DNA of 64,000 bases. Source: Gemmatimonadales bacterium. Its GTDB lineage: Bacteria > Gemmatimonadota > Gemmatimonadetes > Longimicrobiales > Gaopeijiaceae. How positions within the stretch are numbered: the stretch's first letter is position 1; each line of letters begins with the position of its first letter. The stretch lies in assembly GCA_007692665.1 (NCBI GenBank), contig REBP01000113.1, forward strand, positions 1 through 64,000, read 5' to 3'. The position numbers were made by a program, and so were the translations under genes. Positions 8,946-17,700 of the stretch are shown one piece after another. A model generated the notes under the pieces. The model had not been told where the DNA came from. It saw nothing but the letters and a program-made list of their open reading frames with translations, and did not search any database.

Positions 8946-9848
8946 TCAGTTCGAGCGGCGGCGGCGCGACACCTCGTCCAGGACGGCGCGCTCCTGCTCG
9001 GTCAGCGAGGCGATGCCCGAGGCGGAAATCTTGTCCAGGATACGGTCCACTTCATCGAGGAGTTCTGCGTCGGGGCCGGCGGTGACCGCGTCACCGCGGG
9101 CGGGCTCGTCGGCGGTCTCGGGGATGGGTCGACGTCTCCGCGGAGACGTGGCCCGGTTCTCACGGCGGTCGGCGGCGAGGTCCCGGACCTGCTGCACGAT
9201 GGTCACGCGGGAGCCGCGCACCGAGTTCCCGATGCCCGGGAAGGCCGGGGTCCCCTGCCCTCCCCCGCCCCCGAAGCGCAGGTAGAGGCCGGCTGCGATG
9301 AGCCCGCCCAGGTGGGCGAAGTGGGCCGTCGTGGTCTGGGCGTCGCCCATGGTGGCCAGGAAGGTGAAGACCACCATGGCCCCCACCAGGAACTTGGCCT
9401 TCACGGGGAAGATGCCCCAGATGTAGATGGGGGCGTTGGGCCAGTACCAGGCGAAGGCCAGCATGAGGCCGAACGCCGCGCCGGAGGCCCCGATCACCGG
9501 CGTCGAGAAGGCGAAGACGAAGCCCAGCAGCGCCCCGCCCAGCCCGCTCAGCAGGTAGAGCTTCAGGAACTCGGTCCCGCCCAGGCGCTGCTCCAGCGGC
9601 GGCCCGAAGAAGAAGACCACCAGCATGTTGAAGAGCACGTGCCAGAAGCCGCCGTGCACGAACATGTAGGTGAAGATCCCCCAGGGCCGGAACAGGATCT
9701 CGGCCGGCGTGAAGCCGAACCACCGGACCAGGAACCCGAGGGGGACCACCAGGCTCACCAGGAACACCGCCGCGTTGGCGATGAGGAGACGCTTCACCCA
9801 GGGGGTCAGCGAGAAGCCGGTGCGCTCTGCGAAGGATCCGTACGACAT
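8946..9848 (-). CDS. rhomboid family intramembrane serine protease
   Basis: 300 residues with about six membrane segments. The rhomboid catalytic dyad is visible: Ser122 in GASGAAFG and His179 in HFAHLGG. The HGGFWHVLFNM block in the second helix is also present. The C-terminal 100 residues are cytosolic: a Gly-rich and Arg-rich linker, then a small helical domain (LDKISASGIASLTEQERAVLDEVS) that recurs at the end of many bacterial rhomboid proteins. Palindrome copy 3 (9132-9149) lies in that linker. It would cleave single-pass membrane proteins, but the substrate is unknown. Located 7 bp after the ddl gene, so probably the same transcript. Confidence 0.92.
   Translation of the reverse strand: MSYGSFAERTGFSLTPWVKRLLIANAAVFLVSLVVPLGFLVRWFGFTPAEILFRPWGIFTYMFVHGGFWHVLFNMLVVFFFGPPLEQRLGGTEFLKLYLLSGLGGALLGFVFAFSTPVIGASGAAFGLMLAFAWYWPNAPIYIWGIFPVKAKFLVGAMVVFTFLATMGDAQTTTAHFAHLGGLIAAGLYLRFGGGGGQGTPAFPGIGNSVRGSRVTIVQQVRDLAADRRENRATSPRRRRPIPETADEPARGDAVTAGPDAELLDEVDRILDKISASGIASLTEQERAVLDEVSRRRRSN
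9132..9149. repeat. 18-bp perfect palindrome, copy 3
   Basis: ACGTCTCCGCGGAGACGT, identical over all 18 bp to copy 1. It falls in the linker between the rhomboid membrane core and its C-terminal domain. Here it is read in a different frame from copies 1 and 2 and gives TSPRRR. Confidence 0.75.
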
Positions 9849-9855
9849 GGGGGCT

Positions 9856-10872
9856 TCAACCCGTCGAGGCGGGCGGAGTTCCGGCGGCCATGCGGACCAG
9901 GCGGTCGCAGAGATCGGCGAAGCTCCACCCGTGTGCGCGGGCGGCACGGGGAAGGAGGGAATTGGCGGTCATGCCCGGAAGGGCGTTGGCCTCGAGGCAC
10001 CAGAGGCCACCGTGTTCGTCCATGAGAAAATCCACGCGGGAGAGGTGTCGGAGCCGGAGCAGCTCGTGGACCTGCACGGCAAGTTCTTGCACGTTCTGCG
10101 CCACCGCCGGGTCGAGGTCGGCGGGGAAGATTTCCTCGGCCATCCCGGGCACGTACTTGCACTCGTAATCGAAGAGCTCATGGGTGGGGCGGATCTCGCC
10201 CACCGGCAGGGCCTCGACCGGGCCGGCCCCTTCGCCGCCACCGATGATGCCCACGGTGAGCTCGCGGCCCTTCACGTAGCGTTCGAACAGGATGCGGGGT
10301 TCCTGCGCCGCCGACAGGGGGACCGCCGCCTCGAGCTCGGCCCGGTCGTGAGCCAGCGTGAGCCCCACGGTGGAGCCGCCGGAGGGGGGCTTCACGATGA
10401 CCGGGAGCCCCAGGCGGGCCGCGACCTGGTCGAGCACGGAGGCGGGAACCGCCGCCGGCTGCCCCTCCGCCCCCGAGGCCCGCGCGACGATCCAGTCGGG
10501 GGTCGGCACCCCCGCATCCCGGAAGAGGCGTTTCGAGATCTCCTTGTCCATGGAGAGCGCGCACCCGAGCCGCTCGCTGCCGACGAAGGGGAGTCCCGCC
10601 AGGGCCAGGAGGGCCTGCACCGTGCCGTCCTCGCCGGCGCCGCCGTGGAGGACGGGGAAGATCACGTCGGCTTCGGCCACCGCCGGATGCGTCGTGACGA
10701 GTCCCGGGAGCGTGCGGTCGCGGACGTCCAGCGCGGTGACCTGGTGCCCGGCTTCGGCCAGCGCCTGCTCGACCTGGGATGCGGAATTGAGCGATACCTC
10801 GCGCTCGCTCGAGTCGCCGCCTTTCAGAACGACGACGCGGAGGGGCGCAGGCGCCCCGGAGCGGGCCGTCAC
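9856..10872 (-). CDS. ddl: D-alanine--D-alanine ligase
   Basis: 338 residues, an ATP-grasp enzyme joining two D-Ala for peptidoglycan precursors. Seen: N-terminal VVVLKGGDSSEREVSLNSA, the HGGAGEDGTVQALL block, VIVKPPSGGSTVGLT in the ATP-grasp domain, the omega-loop region around IRPTHELFDYECKY, and the metal-binding CLEANALPGMT near the C-terminus. The start is GTG 10872, overlapping the stop of the upstream synthase gene as GTGA. It sits far from a classic dcw cluster; murC/murB are not in the window. Confidence 0.94.
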   Translation of the reverse strand: MTARSGAPAPLRVVVLKGGDSSEREVSLNSASQVEQALAEAGHQVTALDVRDRTLPGLVTTHPAVAEADVIFPVLHGGAGEDGTVQALLALAGLPFVGSERLGCALSMDKEISKRLFRDAGVPTPDWIVARASGAEGQPAAVPASVLDQVAARLGLPVIVKPPSGGSTVGLTLAHDRAELEAAVPLSAAQEPRILFERYVKGRELTVGIIGGGEGAGPVEALPVGEIRPTHELFDYECKYVPGMAEEIFPADLDPAVAQNVQELAVQVHELLRLRHLSRVDFLMDEHGGLWCLEANALPGMTANSLLPRAARAHGWSFADLCDRLVRMAAGTPPASTG

Positions 10873-12263
10873 CGGAGCTCCGCCAGCGTGCGGACCACGT
10901 CGTAGCGCGTGAGGATCCCGAAGATCTCGCCCCCGCGGCGGACCAGGACGGCGGGGTTCCCCCGGGTGAGGAGGCGGGTGAGGTCGTCCACCGAGAGGGT
11001 GTCGTCCACCACCGGGAAGGGGGTGCCCATGACCTCCTCCACCGGGAGGTTCAGCACGGCGGGGTCTTCCAGGACCCGGCTCAGGAGGTCGCCCTCGAGG
11101 ACCGATCCCACCGAGGCGCCGCCGTGGAGGACCGGGAGCTGGGAGATGTCGTGGGTCGTCAGGGCGGAGAGCGCCATGCGCACCGGGGTGGAGGGGGCCA
11201 CCGTGACCAGGGCGGGGAGGGTGCCCTTGCCGCCCAGGAGTTCGCCGGCGCGGCGGCGCTCCCGGGGGGTGAAGCCGTTCGATTCCATCCACTCGGGGTC
11301 GTAGAGCTTGGTGAGGTAGCGCTCGCCCCAGTCGCAGAGGATGGCCACCACGAAGGCGTCGGGGTCGTCGAGCTCCCGGGCGCGCTCCACGGCGGCGTGG
11401 AGGTTGAGGCCGCCCGAGCCGCCCACGAAGAGCGCTTCCTCGCGGGTGAGGCGCATGGCCATGGCGAAGGCGTCGCGGTCGGTGACCGTGACGTAGTCGT
11501 CCACCAGCTCCAGGTCGAGGGTGCCGGGGATCTTGTCGTTTCCGAGTCCCTCGACGGCGTAGGGCTCGCCCTCGCCCATCTCGCCGGTGTGGAAGAAGCG
11601 GCCGATGATGGAGCCCACCGGGTCCACCCCGATGGCCTGCACCCCGGGGTTCTGCTCCTTCAGGAAGCGCGCCGCCCCGGTGAGGGTGCCCCCGGTGCCG
11701 GCGCCGGCGAAGAAGTGGGAGATGCGCCCCTGGCTCTGCTCCCACAGCTCGGGGCCGGTGGTCCGGTAGTGGGCCTCGGGGTTCGCCGGGTTGTAGAACT
11801 GGTCGGCCAGGACGGCGCCCGGGGTCTCGGCGGCGATGGCCTTCGCGCGCATGCCGTAGTGCTCCGGGTGGTCCGGGGCCACGGCGGTGGGGGTGATGAT
11901 GACCTCGGCCCCGAAGGCGCGGAGCAGCTTCACCTTTTCGCGACTCATCTTGTCGGGCATGGTGAAGATCATGTGGTAGCCCCGGGAGATGGCGGCGAGG
12001 GCCAGCCCGACCCCCGTGTTCCCGCTCGTGCCCTCGACGATGGTGCCGCCGGGCTTCAGCTCGCCCCGGGCCTCGGCGTCGGCGATGATGGCCTCGCCGA
12101 TCCGGTCCTTCACCGAGCCCCCCGGGTTCATGAACTCGCACTTCCCGTAGATGGGGGTGCGGATGCCGGCGCCGATGCGGTGGAGGCGGAGGAGGGGGGT
12201 CCAGCCCACCATCTCCTGGACGGAGTCGATGGGGCGTGTGAAACGGGGGGATGCGGAGGTCAA
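10869..12263 (-). CDS. PLP-dependent cystathionine beta-synthase / cysteine synthase with C-terminal CBS pair
   Basis: 464 residues. A fold-type II PLP domain (about 10-320) has the lysine in NPGGSVKDRIGEAI (Lys52), the substrate loop EGTSGNTG and the phosphate loop GAGTGGTLTG. Two CBS motifs fill residues 340-464 (TPVRMALSALTTHDISQLPV and a second repeat ending in GILTRYDVVRTL). This is the layout of cystathionine beta-synthase, which condenses serine and homocysteine; the CBS pair usually binds adenosyl ligands. O-acetylserine sulfhydrylase activity cannot be excluded. The start is TTG 12263, overlapping the TGA of the upstream lipoprotein gene (TTGA). That matches the pattern of the neighbouring junctions and the family N-terminus. 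Confidence 0.88.
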   Translation of the reverse strand: MTSASPRFTRPIDSVQEMVGWTPLLRLHRIGAGIRTPIYGKCEFMNPGGSVKDRIGEAIIADAEARGELKPGGTIVEGTSGNTGVGLALAAISRGYHMIFTMPDKMSREKVKLLRAFGAEVIITPTAVAPDHPEHYGMRAKAIAAETPGAVLADQFYNPANPEAHYRTTGPELWEQSQGRISHFFAGAGTGGTLTGAARFLKEQNPGVQAIGVDPVGSIIGRFFHTGEMGEGEPYAVEGLGNDKIPGTLDLELVDDYVTVTDRDAFAMAMRLTREEALFVGGSGGLNLHAAVERARELDDPDAFVVAILCDWGERYLTKLYDPEWMESNGFTPRERRRAGELLGGKGTLPALVTVAPSTPVRMALSALTTHDISQLPVLHGGASVGSVLEGDLLSRVLEDPAVLNLPVEEVMGTPFPVVDDTLSVDDLTRLLTRGNPAVLVRRGGEIFGILTRYDVVRTLAELR

Positions 12264-12616
12264 CGGCTGGTCTCGGGTCGGGGGCGGGTGGAGAACTCGA
12301 CAGGAAGGGAGGCCCACATCCGCACCCGCTTCCCGTTGCGTCGGCCAGGCTGGAATTTCAGGTCGCGGGCCCCCGCAAGGGCCGCCTTGTCGAGCCCCTC
12401 GTGACCGGAGCTCTCGGAGACCTCGAGGGAGTCCACGACGCCGGTGTCGGTGACGCGGACCCGGAGGACCGTGGTGCCCTCGAGCCCCTCGTCCCAGAGT
12501 TCCACGGGGTAGAGGACCGGGTCCTCGCCGTAGAGGGGGACCGGGGGATCGATCTCGGCGTCTCCGCACCCGGCCAGGACGAGGAGGATCGCGAGAAGTG
12601 TGGTGCGGGTGATCAT
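12260..12616 (-). CDS. small lipoprotein with TonB-C-like domain
   Basis: 118 residues. A typical lipoprotein signal (hydrophobic run and LAGC lipobox, Cys17) precedes a short domain. That domain carries VLRVRVTDTGVVDSLEVSES, GLDKAALAGARDLKFQPGR and a final beta strand, which together are the hallmark of the TonB C-terminal/energy-transducer-like fold. It has no membrane helix beyond the signal and no Pro-rich spacer, so it is not a complete TonB. It is likely an envelope protein; its role is unknown. Its ATG follows the mutS TAG with no spacing (TAGATG), so reinitiation is possible. Confidence 0.8.
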   Translation of the reverse strand: MITRTTLLAILLVLAGCGDAEIDPPVPLYGEDPVLYPVELWDEGLEGTTVLRVRVTDTGVVDSLEVSESSGHEGLDKAALAGARDLKFQPGRRNGKRVRMWASLPVEFSTRPRPETSR

Positions 12617-15247
12617 CTATTGGGCCTGCCTGTGGAGGGCCGCCAGCACGTTCAATGCTTCCAGCGGCGTCAGGTCGTCGATTGCGAGCGCGCGGAGGCG
12701 GGCCACGAGCGCCGCGGCCACGGGGTCCTCCACCTGGAACAGCGACATCTGCGGGGGCGGCTCGGTGCGCCCCAGTCCCTGGCCGCCCCGGGAGTGCGTC
12801 CCCTCGAGTTCGGCGAGGAGCATGCGCGCCCGGGCCAGCACCTCGGGGGGGAGCCCTGCGAGGCGTGCCACCTGGATCCCGTACGAGCGATCCGCCCCCC
12901 CGTCTTCGAGGCGCCGGAGGAAGACGATGTTCTCGCCCGACTCCCGCACCACCACGTTCATATTCTTCACACCCTCGAGAAGGTCCCCCAGCTGCGTGAG
13001 TTCGTGGTAGTGGGTGGCGAAGATCGTCCGGGCGCCGACGTGGGCGTGGAGGTGCTCGGTGACGGCCCAGGCGATGGAGACGCCGTCGTAGGTGGAGGTG
13101 CCGCGGCCGATCTCGTCCAGCAGGACGAGGCTCCGCTCCGTCGCCCCGTGGAGGATGGCGGCGGTCTCGTTCATCTCCACCATGAAGGTGGACTGCCCCC
13201 GGGCCAGGTTGTCGGAGGCGCCCACCCGGGTGAAGATGCGGTCGCAGACCGGGAGGCGGGCGGCGGCCGCGGGGACGAAGGCCCCCACCTGGGCCAGGAG
13301 CTGGATCAGCCCCACCTGCCGGAGGATCGTGCTCTTTCCGGCCATGTTCGGGCCGGTGAGGATGACGATCCACCCCTGGTCGTCCAGGACCAGGTCGTTG
13401 GGGATGAAGTCCTCGCGGGGCATCATGGTCTCCACCACCGGGTGGCGGCCGGCCTCGATGCGGAGCTCGGAGCCGGAGTGGAGCTCGGGGCGGACGTAGC
13501 CGCGGCGCACGGCCACGTGGGCCAGCGTGGCCAGCACGTCCAGGCAGGCCACCGCGGCGCCGGCGGCCTGGAGGCGGGGGACCTCGGCGGCGACCTCGCG
13601 GCGGAGCTGCTGGAAGAGGTCGGTCTCGAGGGCCAGGATGCGCTCCTCGGCGCCGGTGACCTTTTCCTCCCACTCCTTCAGTTCGGGCGTGAAGTAGCGC
13701 TCCCCGTTCGAGAGCGTCTGCTTCCGCACGTAGTCGCCCGGGACCCGGTCCAGGTTCGCGCGGGTGACCTCGAGGTAGTAGCCGAAGACCTTGTTGAAGC
13801 CGACCTTGAGCGACGAGATGCCGGTGCGCTCCCGCTCCCGGGTCTGGAGGGCGGCGATGAAGTCCACGGCCCCGTCGCGGGTGGCCCGGAGTTCGTCCAG
13901 CTCGGGGGAGAACCCGGTGCGGATCACGCCCCCGTCCTGGAGGCTCACCGGTGCCTCGTCCGAGAGGGCGGCGCCGACGTGGGCTGCCAGGTCCTCGAGG
14001 GTGTCCAGCTCGACGGTGAGCTCGGTCAGGAGATCCGATGCGACGGGCGACGTCGCATCCAGCGAAGCGACCGCATCGCGAAGCGCAGGCAGGCGGTCCA
14101 GGGAGCGCCCCAGGGCCAGGAGTTCGCGGGGGGTGACGCGGCCGGTGCTGATCTTTCCGGCCAGGCGCTCGAGGTCGCGGATCTCGGCGAGTTCGGCGCG
14201 GAGACGGGTGCGGAGTTCGCGGTGCGCCACGAGCTCGGCCACCGCGTCCTGGCGGCGCCAGATGGCCTCGGGAAGGACCAGGGGGCGGAGGATCCAGCGG
14301 CGGAGGAGGCGGGCGCCCATGGCGGTGACGGTCTCGTCGAGGACGGCCACCAGGGTGCCGTCGGCGCTCCCCCCGGAGGCTCCGGCCACGGCGCGGAGGG
14401 GCTCCACGAGCTCGAGGTTCCGGCGGGTCATCTCGTCCAGGACCATCTCGGCGCCGGGGCGGACGATGCGCGGGCGCTGGAGGTGCTTCGCCGCGGTGGG
14501 CTGGGTCTCGCGCACGTACTGCACGAGGGCGCCGGCGGCCTGGACCAGCGCCGCGTCGGCGGGGCCGAAGCCCAGGGACTCCAGGGTCTGGAGCCCGAAG
14601 TGGCGGCGGAGTTCGTCGTCGCCGGCGGCGAGGTCGAAGTAGCTGTCCTCCCGGACGGTGAGGGGGAGGCCGGGGGCCATGCCCTCGGCAGCGCCGGCGA
14701 AGCGGGCTTCCATGGCTCGGGGAATCAGCAGCTCGGCGGCCTCGAGGCGGCCCAGTTCGGCGGCGAGTCCGTGGCCGGTGGTGGCCTGGAGCTGGAGTTC
14801 GCCGGTGGAGAGGTCCAGGGCGGCGAGGGCGCCGGGGACCACGGCCACCAGGAAGTTGTTCCGGCGCTCCTGGAGGAGGGTGTCGTGGAGGGCGGTGCCG
14901 GGGGTGACGGTCTCCACCACCTCGCGGCGGACGATGCCCTTCGCCTCGGAGGCATCCTCCATCTGCTCGCAGATGGCGGCGCGGCGACCGGTGCGGACGA
15001 GCCGGGCCAGGTACTGGTCCAGCGCCTTGGCCGGGACCCCGGCCATGGGGACCTGGGCGGCGGCCCCGTTGTTCCGGGCGGTGAGGGTAAGCCCCAGGAC
15101 CTTCGAGGCCTCCTTCGCGTCATCGTGGAAGAGCTCGTAGAAGTCGCCCACCCGGAAGAAGATGAGCGCGTCCTGGTGGCGGGACTTGGCGTCTCGCCAC
15201 TGCTGCATCAGGGGGGTGTCGTCGGGGAGGGCGGCCGGTACGGGCAT
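12617..15247 (-). CDS. mutS: DNA mismatch repair protein MutS
   Basis: 876 residues (E. coli 853). The mismatch-reading motif is FRVGDFYELF with Phe36 and Glu38, at the same numbers as in E. coli. The connector, lever and clamp domains follow, then the ATPase with Walker A TGPNMAGKSTILRQVG, the STFMVEM segment, Walker B LVLLDEIGRGTSTYDG and FATHYHELT. The C-terminal tail ends in a short helical dimerisation region (DDLTPLEALNVLAALH). The start at ATG 15247 gives the canonical numbering; another ATG 12 bp upstream is possible, and neither has a clear ribosome binding site. First gene of the minus-strand run; mutL is not in the window. The divergent glycosylase starts 63 bp away. Confidence 0.98.
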   Translation of the reverse strand: MPVPAALPDDTPLMQQWRDAKSRHQDALIFFRVGDFYELFHDDAKEASKVLGLTLTARNNGAAAQVPMAGVPAKALDQYLARLVRTGRRAAICEQMEDASEAKGIVRREVVETVTPGTALHDTLLQERRNNFLVAVVPGALAALDLSTGELQLQATTGHGLAAELGRLEAAELLIPRAMEARFAGAAEGMAPGLPLTVREDSYFDLAAGDDELRRHFGLQTLESLGFGPADAALVQAAGALVQYVRETQPTAAKHLQRPRIVRPGAEMVLDEMTRRNLELVEPLRAVAGASGGSADGTLVAVLDETVTAMGARLLRRWILRPLVLPEAIWRRQDAVAELVAHRELRTRLRAELAEIRDLERLAGKISTGRVTPRELLALGRSLDRLPALRDAVASLDATSPVASDLLTELTVELDTLEDLAAHVGAALSDEAPVSLQDGGVIRTGFSPELDELRATRDGAVDFIAALQTRERERTGISSLKVGFNKVFGYYLEVTRANLDRVPGDYVRKQTLSNGERYFTPELKEWEEKVTGAEERILALETDLFQQLRREVAAEVPRLQAAGAAVACLDVLATLAHVAVRRGYVRPELHSGSELRIEAGRHPVVETMMPREDFIPNDLVLDDQGWIVILTGPNMAGKSTILRQVGLIQLLAQVGAFVPAAAARLPVCDRIFTRVGASDNLARGQSTFMVEMNETAAILHGATERSLVLLDEIGRGTSTYDGVSIAWAVTEHLHAHVGARTIFATHYHELTQLGDLLEGVKNMNVVVRESGENIVFLRRLEDGGADRSYGIQVARLAGLPPEVLARARMLLAELEGTHSRGGQGLGRTEPPPQMSLFQVEDPVAAALVARLRALAIDDLTPLEALNVLAALHRQAQ

Positions 15248-15310
15248 GGGGGGAAGCATACCGTGGGGCCGGGGCCGGATCAACGTCCCCCGCCGGGGGT
15301 CTGACCGGGC

Positions 15311-15826
15311 ATGCCTCGTCACCGCCACCGCCACCGGAGTTTTCCGCCCCTCGTCTCGTCCCGGTCGCGGGTGCTCGTGCTCGGTTCCCTTCCCGGCGCC
15401 GAGTCGCTGGCGCAGGGGCGGTACTACGCGCATCCCCGGAACCGGTTCTGGCCCGTGCTGGGGGCCGTGTTCGGGGTACGGGGGGAGGCGCCGTGGGACG
15501 AGCGACTGGCCTCCCTCGATGCGTGCGGGGTGGCGCTCTGGGACGTGCTGGGCGGGGCGGCGCGGGTGGGGAGCCTGGACACCTCCATTGTCCGGTCCAC
15601 CGAGGAGCCGAACGACGTGGCGGGGCTCCTGGCCGCCCACCCGGGGATCCTGCGGGTGGGGCTGAACGGTCGGAAGGCGGAGGCGCTCTTCCTGCGCTGG
15701 GTGGCCCCGCAACTGGCCCCCGAGGTGGCGAGCCGCGTGCGTGTTCACCCCCTCCCCTCCACGAGCCCGGCCAACGCCCGCTTCCGGCTCGAGGACCTGG
15801 TCCGGGCGTGGGCAGTGCTGCGCTGA
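15311..15826 (+). CDS. uracil-DNA glycosylase superfamily protein, family 6 (hypoxanthine-DNA glycosylase type)
   Basis: 171 residues. After a His/Arg-rich leader comes RVLVLGSLPGAESL, then YYAHPRNRFWPVLG, and late LPSTSPANA. The Asn in HPRN and the SLPG/STSPA blocks match family 6 of the UDG superfamily (HDG). That family removes deaminated bases such as hypoxanthine rather than following the classic UNG pattern. It probably acts in base-excision repair. It is divergent from mutS and heads a plus-strand run leading into the NHEJ genes, so it may belong to the same repair island. Exact base preference cannot be read from sequence. Confidence 0.82.
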   Translation: MPRHRHRHRSFPPLVSSRSRVLVLGSLPGAESLAQGRYYAHPRNRFWPVLGAVFGVRGEAPWDERLASLDACGVALWDVLGGAARVGSLDTSIVRSTEEPNDVAGLLAAHPGILRVGLNGRKAEALFLRWVAPQLAPEVASRVRVHPLPSTSPANARFRLEDLVRAWAVLR

Positions 15827-15857
15827 GCTGGCACGGAGTTCGCAGCGGAGAAACCCC

Positions 15858-16052
15858 ATGACTCCCCCGCGTTCCGATCCAGCGTACACGCCCCCGTGGT
15901 GGCTCGGGGGCGGAGAGACCTGTCCGGTGTGCCTCCAGCCCTACGTGCTGGAGATGGAGGTGCGCTGCGTGGCGTGCGACGGGCCCCACTGCCCGCACTG
16001 CAAGTGCGCCACATGCGAGATGGATGAGGACGAGCCGGAGGACGAGCCATGA
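15858..16052 (+). CDS. 8-cysteine zinc-ribbon-like miniprotein
   Basis: 64 residues. Four CxxC pairs (Cys22/25, 37/40, 45/48, 50/53) could bind two zinc ions. The C-terminal tail is strongly acidic (EMDEDEPEDEP). The stop overlaps the Ku gene start as ATGA, so it is translated with Ku. I do not recognise the family. The conserved spacing, correct coupling and codon pattern suggest a real gene rather than chance. It may bind DNA or protein in the repair island, but that is inference from position. Confidence 0.68.
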   Translation: MTPPRSDPAYTPPWWLGGGETCPVCLQPYVLEMEVRCVACDGPHCPHCKCATCEMDEDEPEDEP

Positions 16053-16822
16053 CCGCCCGGGCCATGTGGAAGGCGGTGCTGGGCTTCGGCGACACCCGGC
16101 TTCCGGTCAAGCTCTACTCGGCGGTGGAGGACCGGAACATCCGCTTCCGGCTCCTCCATGCCGACGACCTGGTCCCCCTCGAGCAGCGCATGATCAACCC
16201 CGAGACCGAGGCCGTGGTGGCCTTCGCCGAAACCCGGCGGGGGATCGAGGTCGAGGCCGACCGGATCGTCGTGCTCTCCGACGAGGAGCGGGAGGCCCTC
16301 GAGCCCGAGGCCTCCCGCGACATCGAGGTGACGCGGTTCGTGGACCCCGCCCTCATCAACCACCAGTGGTACGTGCGGCCGTACTACCTGGGCCCCGACG
16401 GAAGCGACGCCGCCTACTATGCCTTCGCCCGCGCCCTCGAGTCCCGGGGGGTGGAAGGGGTCGCGCGCTGGGTCATGCGGAAGAAGCGATACCTGGGAGC
16501 GCTCCGGGCCCGGGAGGGGCACCTCTTCCTCGTGACGCTGCGGCATGTCGGGGAGGTGATCTCGGCGACGGAACTGGAGGCGCCCGCGGGCCGCGAACTG
16601 GCGGAGCGGGAGCTCGACATGGCCGAGAAGTTCGTGAAGGCGCTGGAGGAGGAGTTCGAGCCCGAGCGCTACCGGGACGAGTACCGGGACCGGGTGGCGA
16701 AGCTCATCGAGCTCAAGGCGCAGGGGGGCACCGTGGAGCCCGAGGCCTACGAGGAAAAGGAGGCCCCGGACGAACTCCTCGAACTCCTCGAGGCAAGCCT
16801 GGAAGCGCTCGAGCATGCCTAG
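16049..16822 (+). CDS. ku: Ku protein, first paralogue
   Basis: 257 residues, the bacterial Ku core length. It begins RAMWKAVLGFGDTRLPVKLYSAV and contains HQWYVRPYYLGP, followed by the ring-forming segment around GVARWVMRKKRYLGAL. Ku homodimers or heterodimers thread onto double-strand ends and recruit LigD. Unlike many bacterial Ku proteins it has no lysine-rich C-terminal tail and ends in an acidic helix (ELLELLEASLEALEHA). It starts on the ATGA shared with the upstream miniprotein, and its stop overlaps the second Ku by 8 bp. Confidence 0.95.
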   Translation: MTARAMWKAVLGFGDTRLPVKLYSAVEDRNIRFRLLHADDLVPLEQRMINPETEAVVAFAETRRGIEVEADRIVVLSDEEREALEPEASRDIEVTRFVDPALINHQWYVRPYYLGPDGSDAAYYAFARALESRGVEGVARWVMRKKRYLGALRAREGHLFLVTLRHVGEVISATELEAPAGRELAERELDMAEKFVKALEEEFEPERYRDEYRDRVAKLIELKAQGGTVEPEAYEEKEAPDELLELLEASLEALEHA

Positions 16823-17666
16823 GCCCGCGGGGGGCGCCGGTGGTGGTGCGTTCTGGTCGGGCACGATCAGCTTCGGGCTCATCAGCGTGCCGGTGCGCCT
16901 CTTCCCCGCGAGCCGCGGGTCGCGGGTCTCGCTCCGGATGCTGGACGAGGACGGCACCCCCCTTCGTCGGAGGTACTACTGCCCGGCTCACGACCGCCTG
17001 GTGGAGGACGACGAGATCGCCCGGGGCTTCGAGCTCGAGGACGGGGACCCGGTGGTGGTCACCGACGAGGAGCTCGAGGCGGTGTCGCCGGGGAAGTCGC
17101 GGGAGATCGACCTGAAGCGCTTCGTCGAGGCCGGGTCCATTCCCCCCCTCTTCTTCGAGCGCGCCTACTTCCTCACGCCGTCGGGCGACACGAACAAGGC
17201 CTACCGGCTCCTCGCCGACGTCATGGAGCGTACCGGGCGGGCGGGCATCGCCACCTTCGTCATGCGGAACAAGGAGTACCTGGTGGCGATCCTGGCGGAG
17301 GGCGGCATCCTCCGCGCCGAGACGCTCCGGTTCCACGACGAGGTGAGGGGGCCCGCCGACGTTGGACTCGAGCTCGACCCCGACGTGGACGCCGCCGAGG
17401 TGAAACGGTTCGCGAAGGCCATCGACGCGCTGGTGGCGGACGAGCTGGACCTGGACGAGATGAAGGACGAGTCCGGTGCCGAGCTTCGGGGGCTCGCGGA
17501 GCGGAAGGCCGAGGAGGGTCGGGACGTGGTCGAGGTCTCGTCCGGCGGAAACGGCGAGGGGGCGGACGACGCCGGGGACGGAGACGACGGAGACGACGTG
17601 GTCGAGGTGGACCTCCTGGAGACGATCCGGAGGAGCCTGAAGGGCGGCAACGGGGCGAAGCCGTAG
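16815..17666 (+). CDS. ku: Ku protein, second paralogue
   Basis: 283 residues. It begins with the usual FWSGTISFGLISVPVRLFPA and has RRYYCPAHDRLVEDDEIARGFE, the linker SPGKSREIDLKRFV and the FVMRNKEYLVAI block. The C-terminal 50 residues are very acidic (Asp/Gly/Glu) and end in a short basic helix, which may be the LigD contact. It is diverged from the Ku gene just upstream, so the two are an old duplication rather than a recent copy. Overlap of 8 bp suggests co-translation and perhaps a heterodimer. Convergent with ligD 34 bp away. Confidence 0.96.
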   Translation: MPRPAGGAGGGAFWSGTISFGLISVPVRLFPASRGSRVSLRMLDEDGTPLRRRYYCPAHDRLVEDDEIARGFELEDGDPVVVTDEELEAVSPGKSREIDLKRFVEAGSIPPLFFERAYFLTPSGDTNKAYRLLADVMERTGRAGIATFVMRNKEYLVAILAEGGILRAETLRFHDEVRGPADVGLELDPDVDAAEVKRFAKAIDALVADELDLDEMKDESGAELRGLAERKAEEGRDVVEVSSGGNGEGADDAGDGDDGDDVVEVDLLETIRRSLKGGNGAKP

Positions 17667-17700
17667 CGCGATCCCGCAGACCCGGCCCGGACGGCGCCCG

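Noticed and set aside
12251..15304. Long plus-strand reading frame (over 1000 codons) opposite mutS
   Set aside because: It lies antisense to an intact mutS, is Gly/Ala/Val/Glu/His-rich without any motif, and is the usual frame shadow of a high-GC gene.
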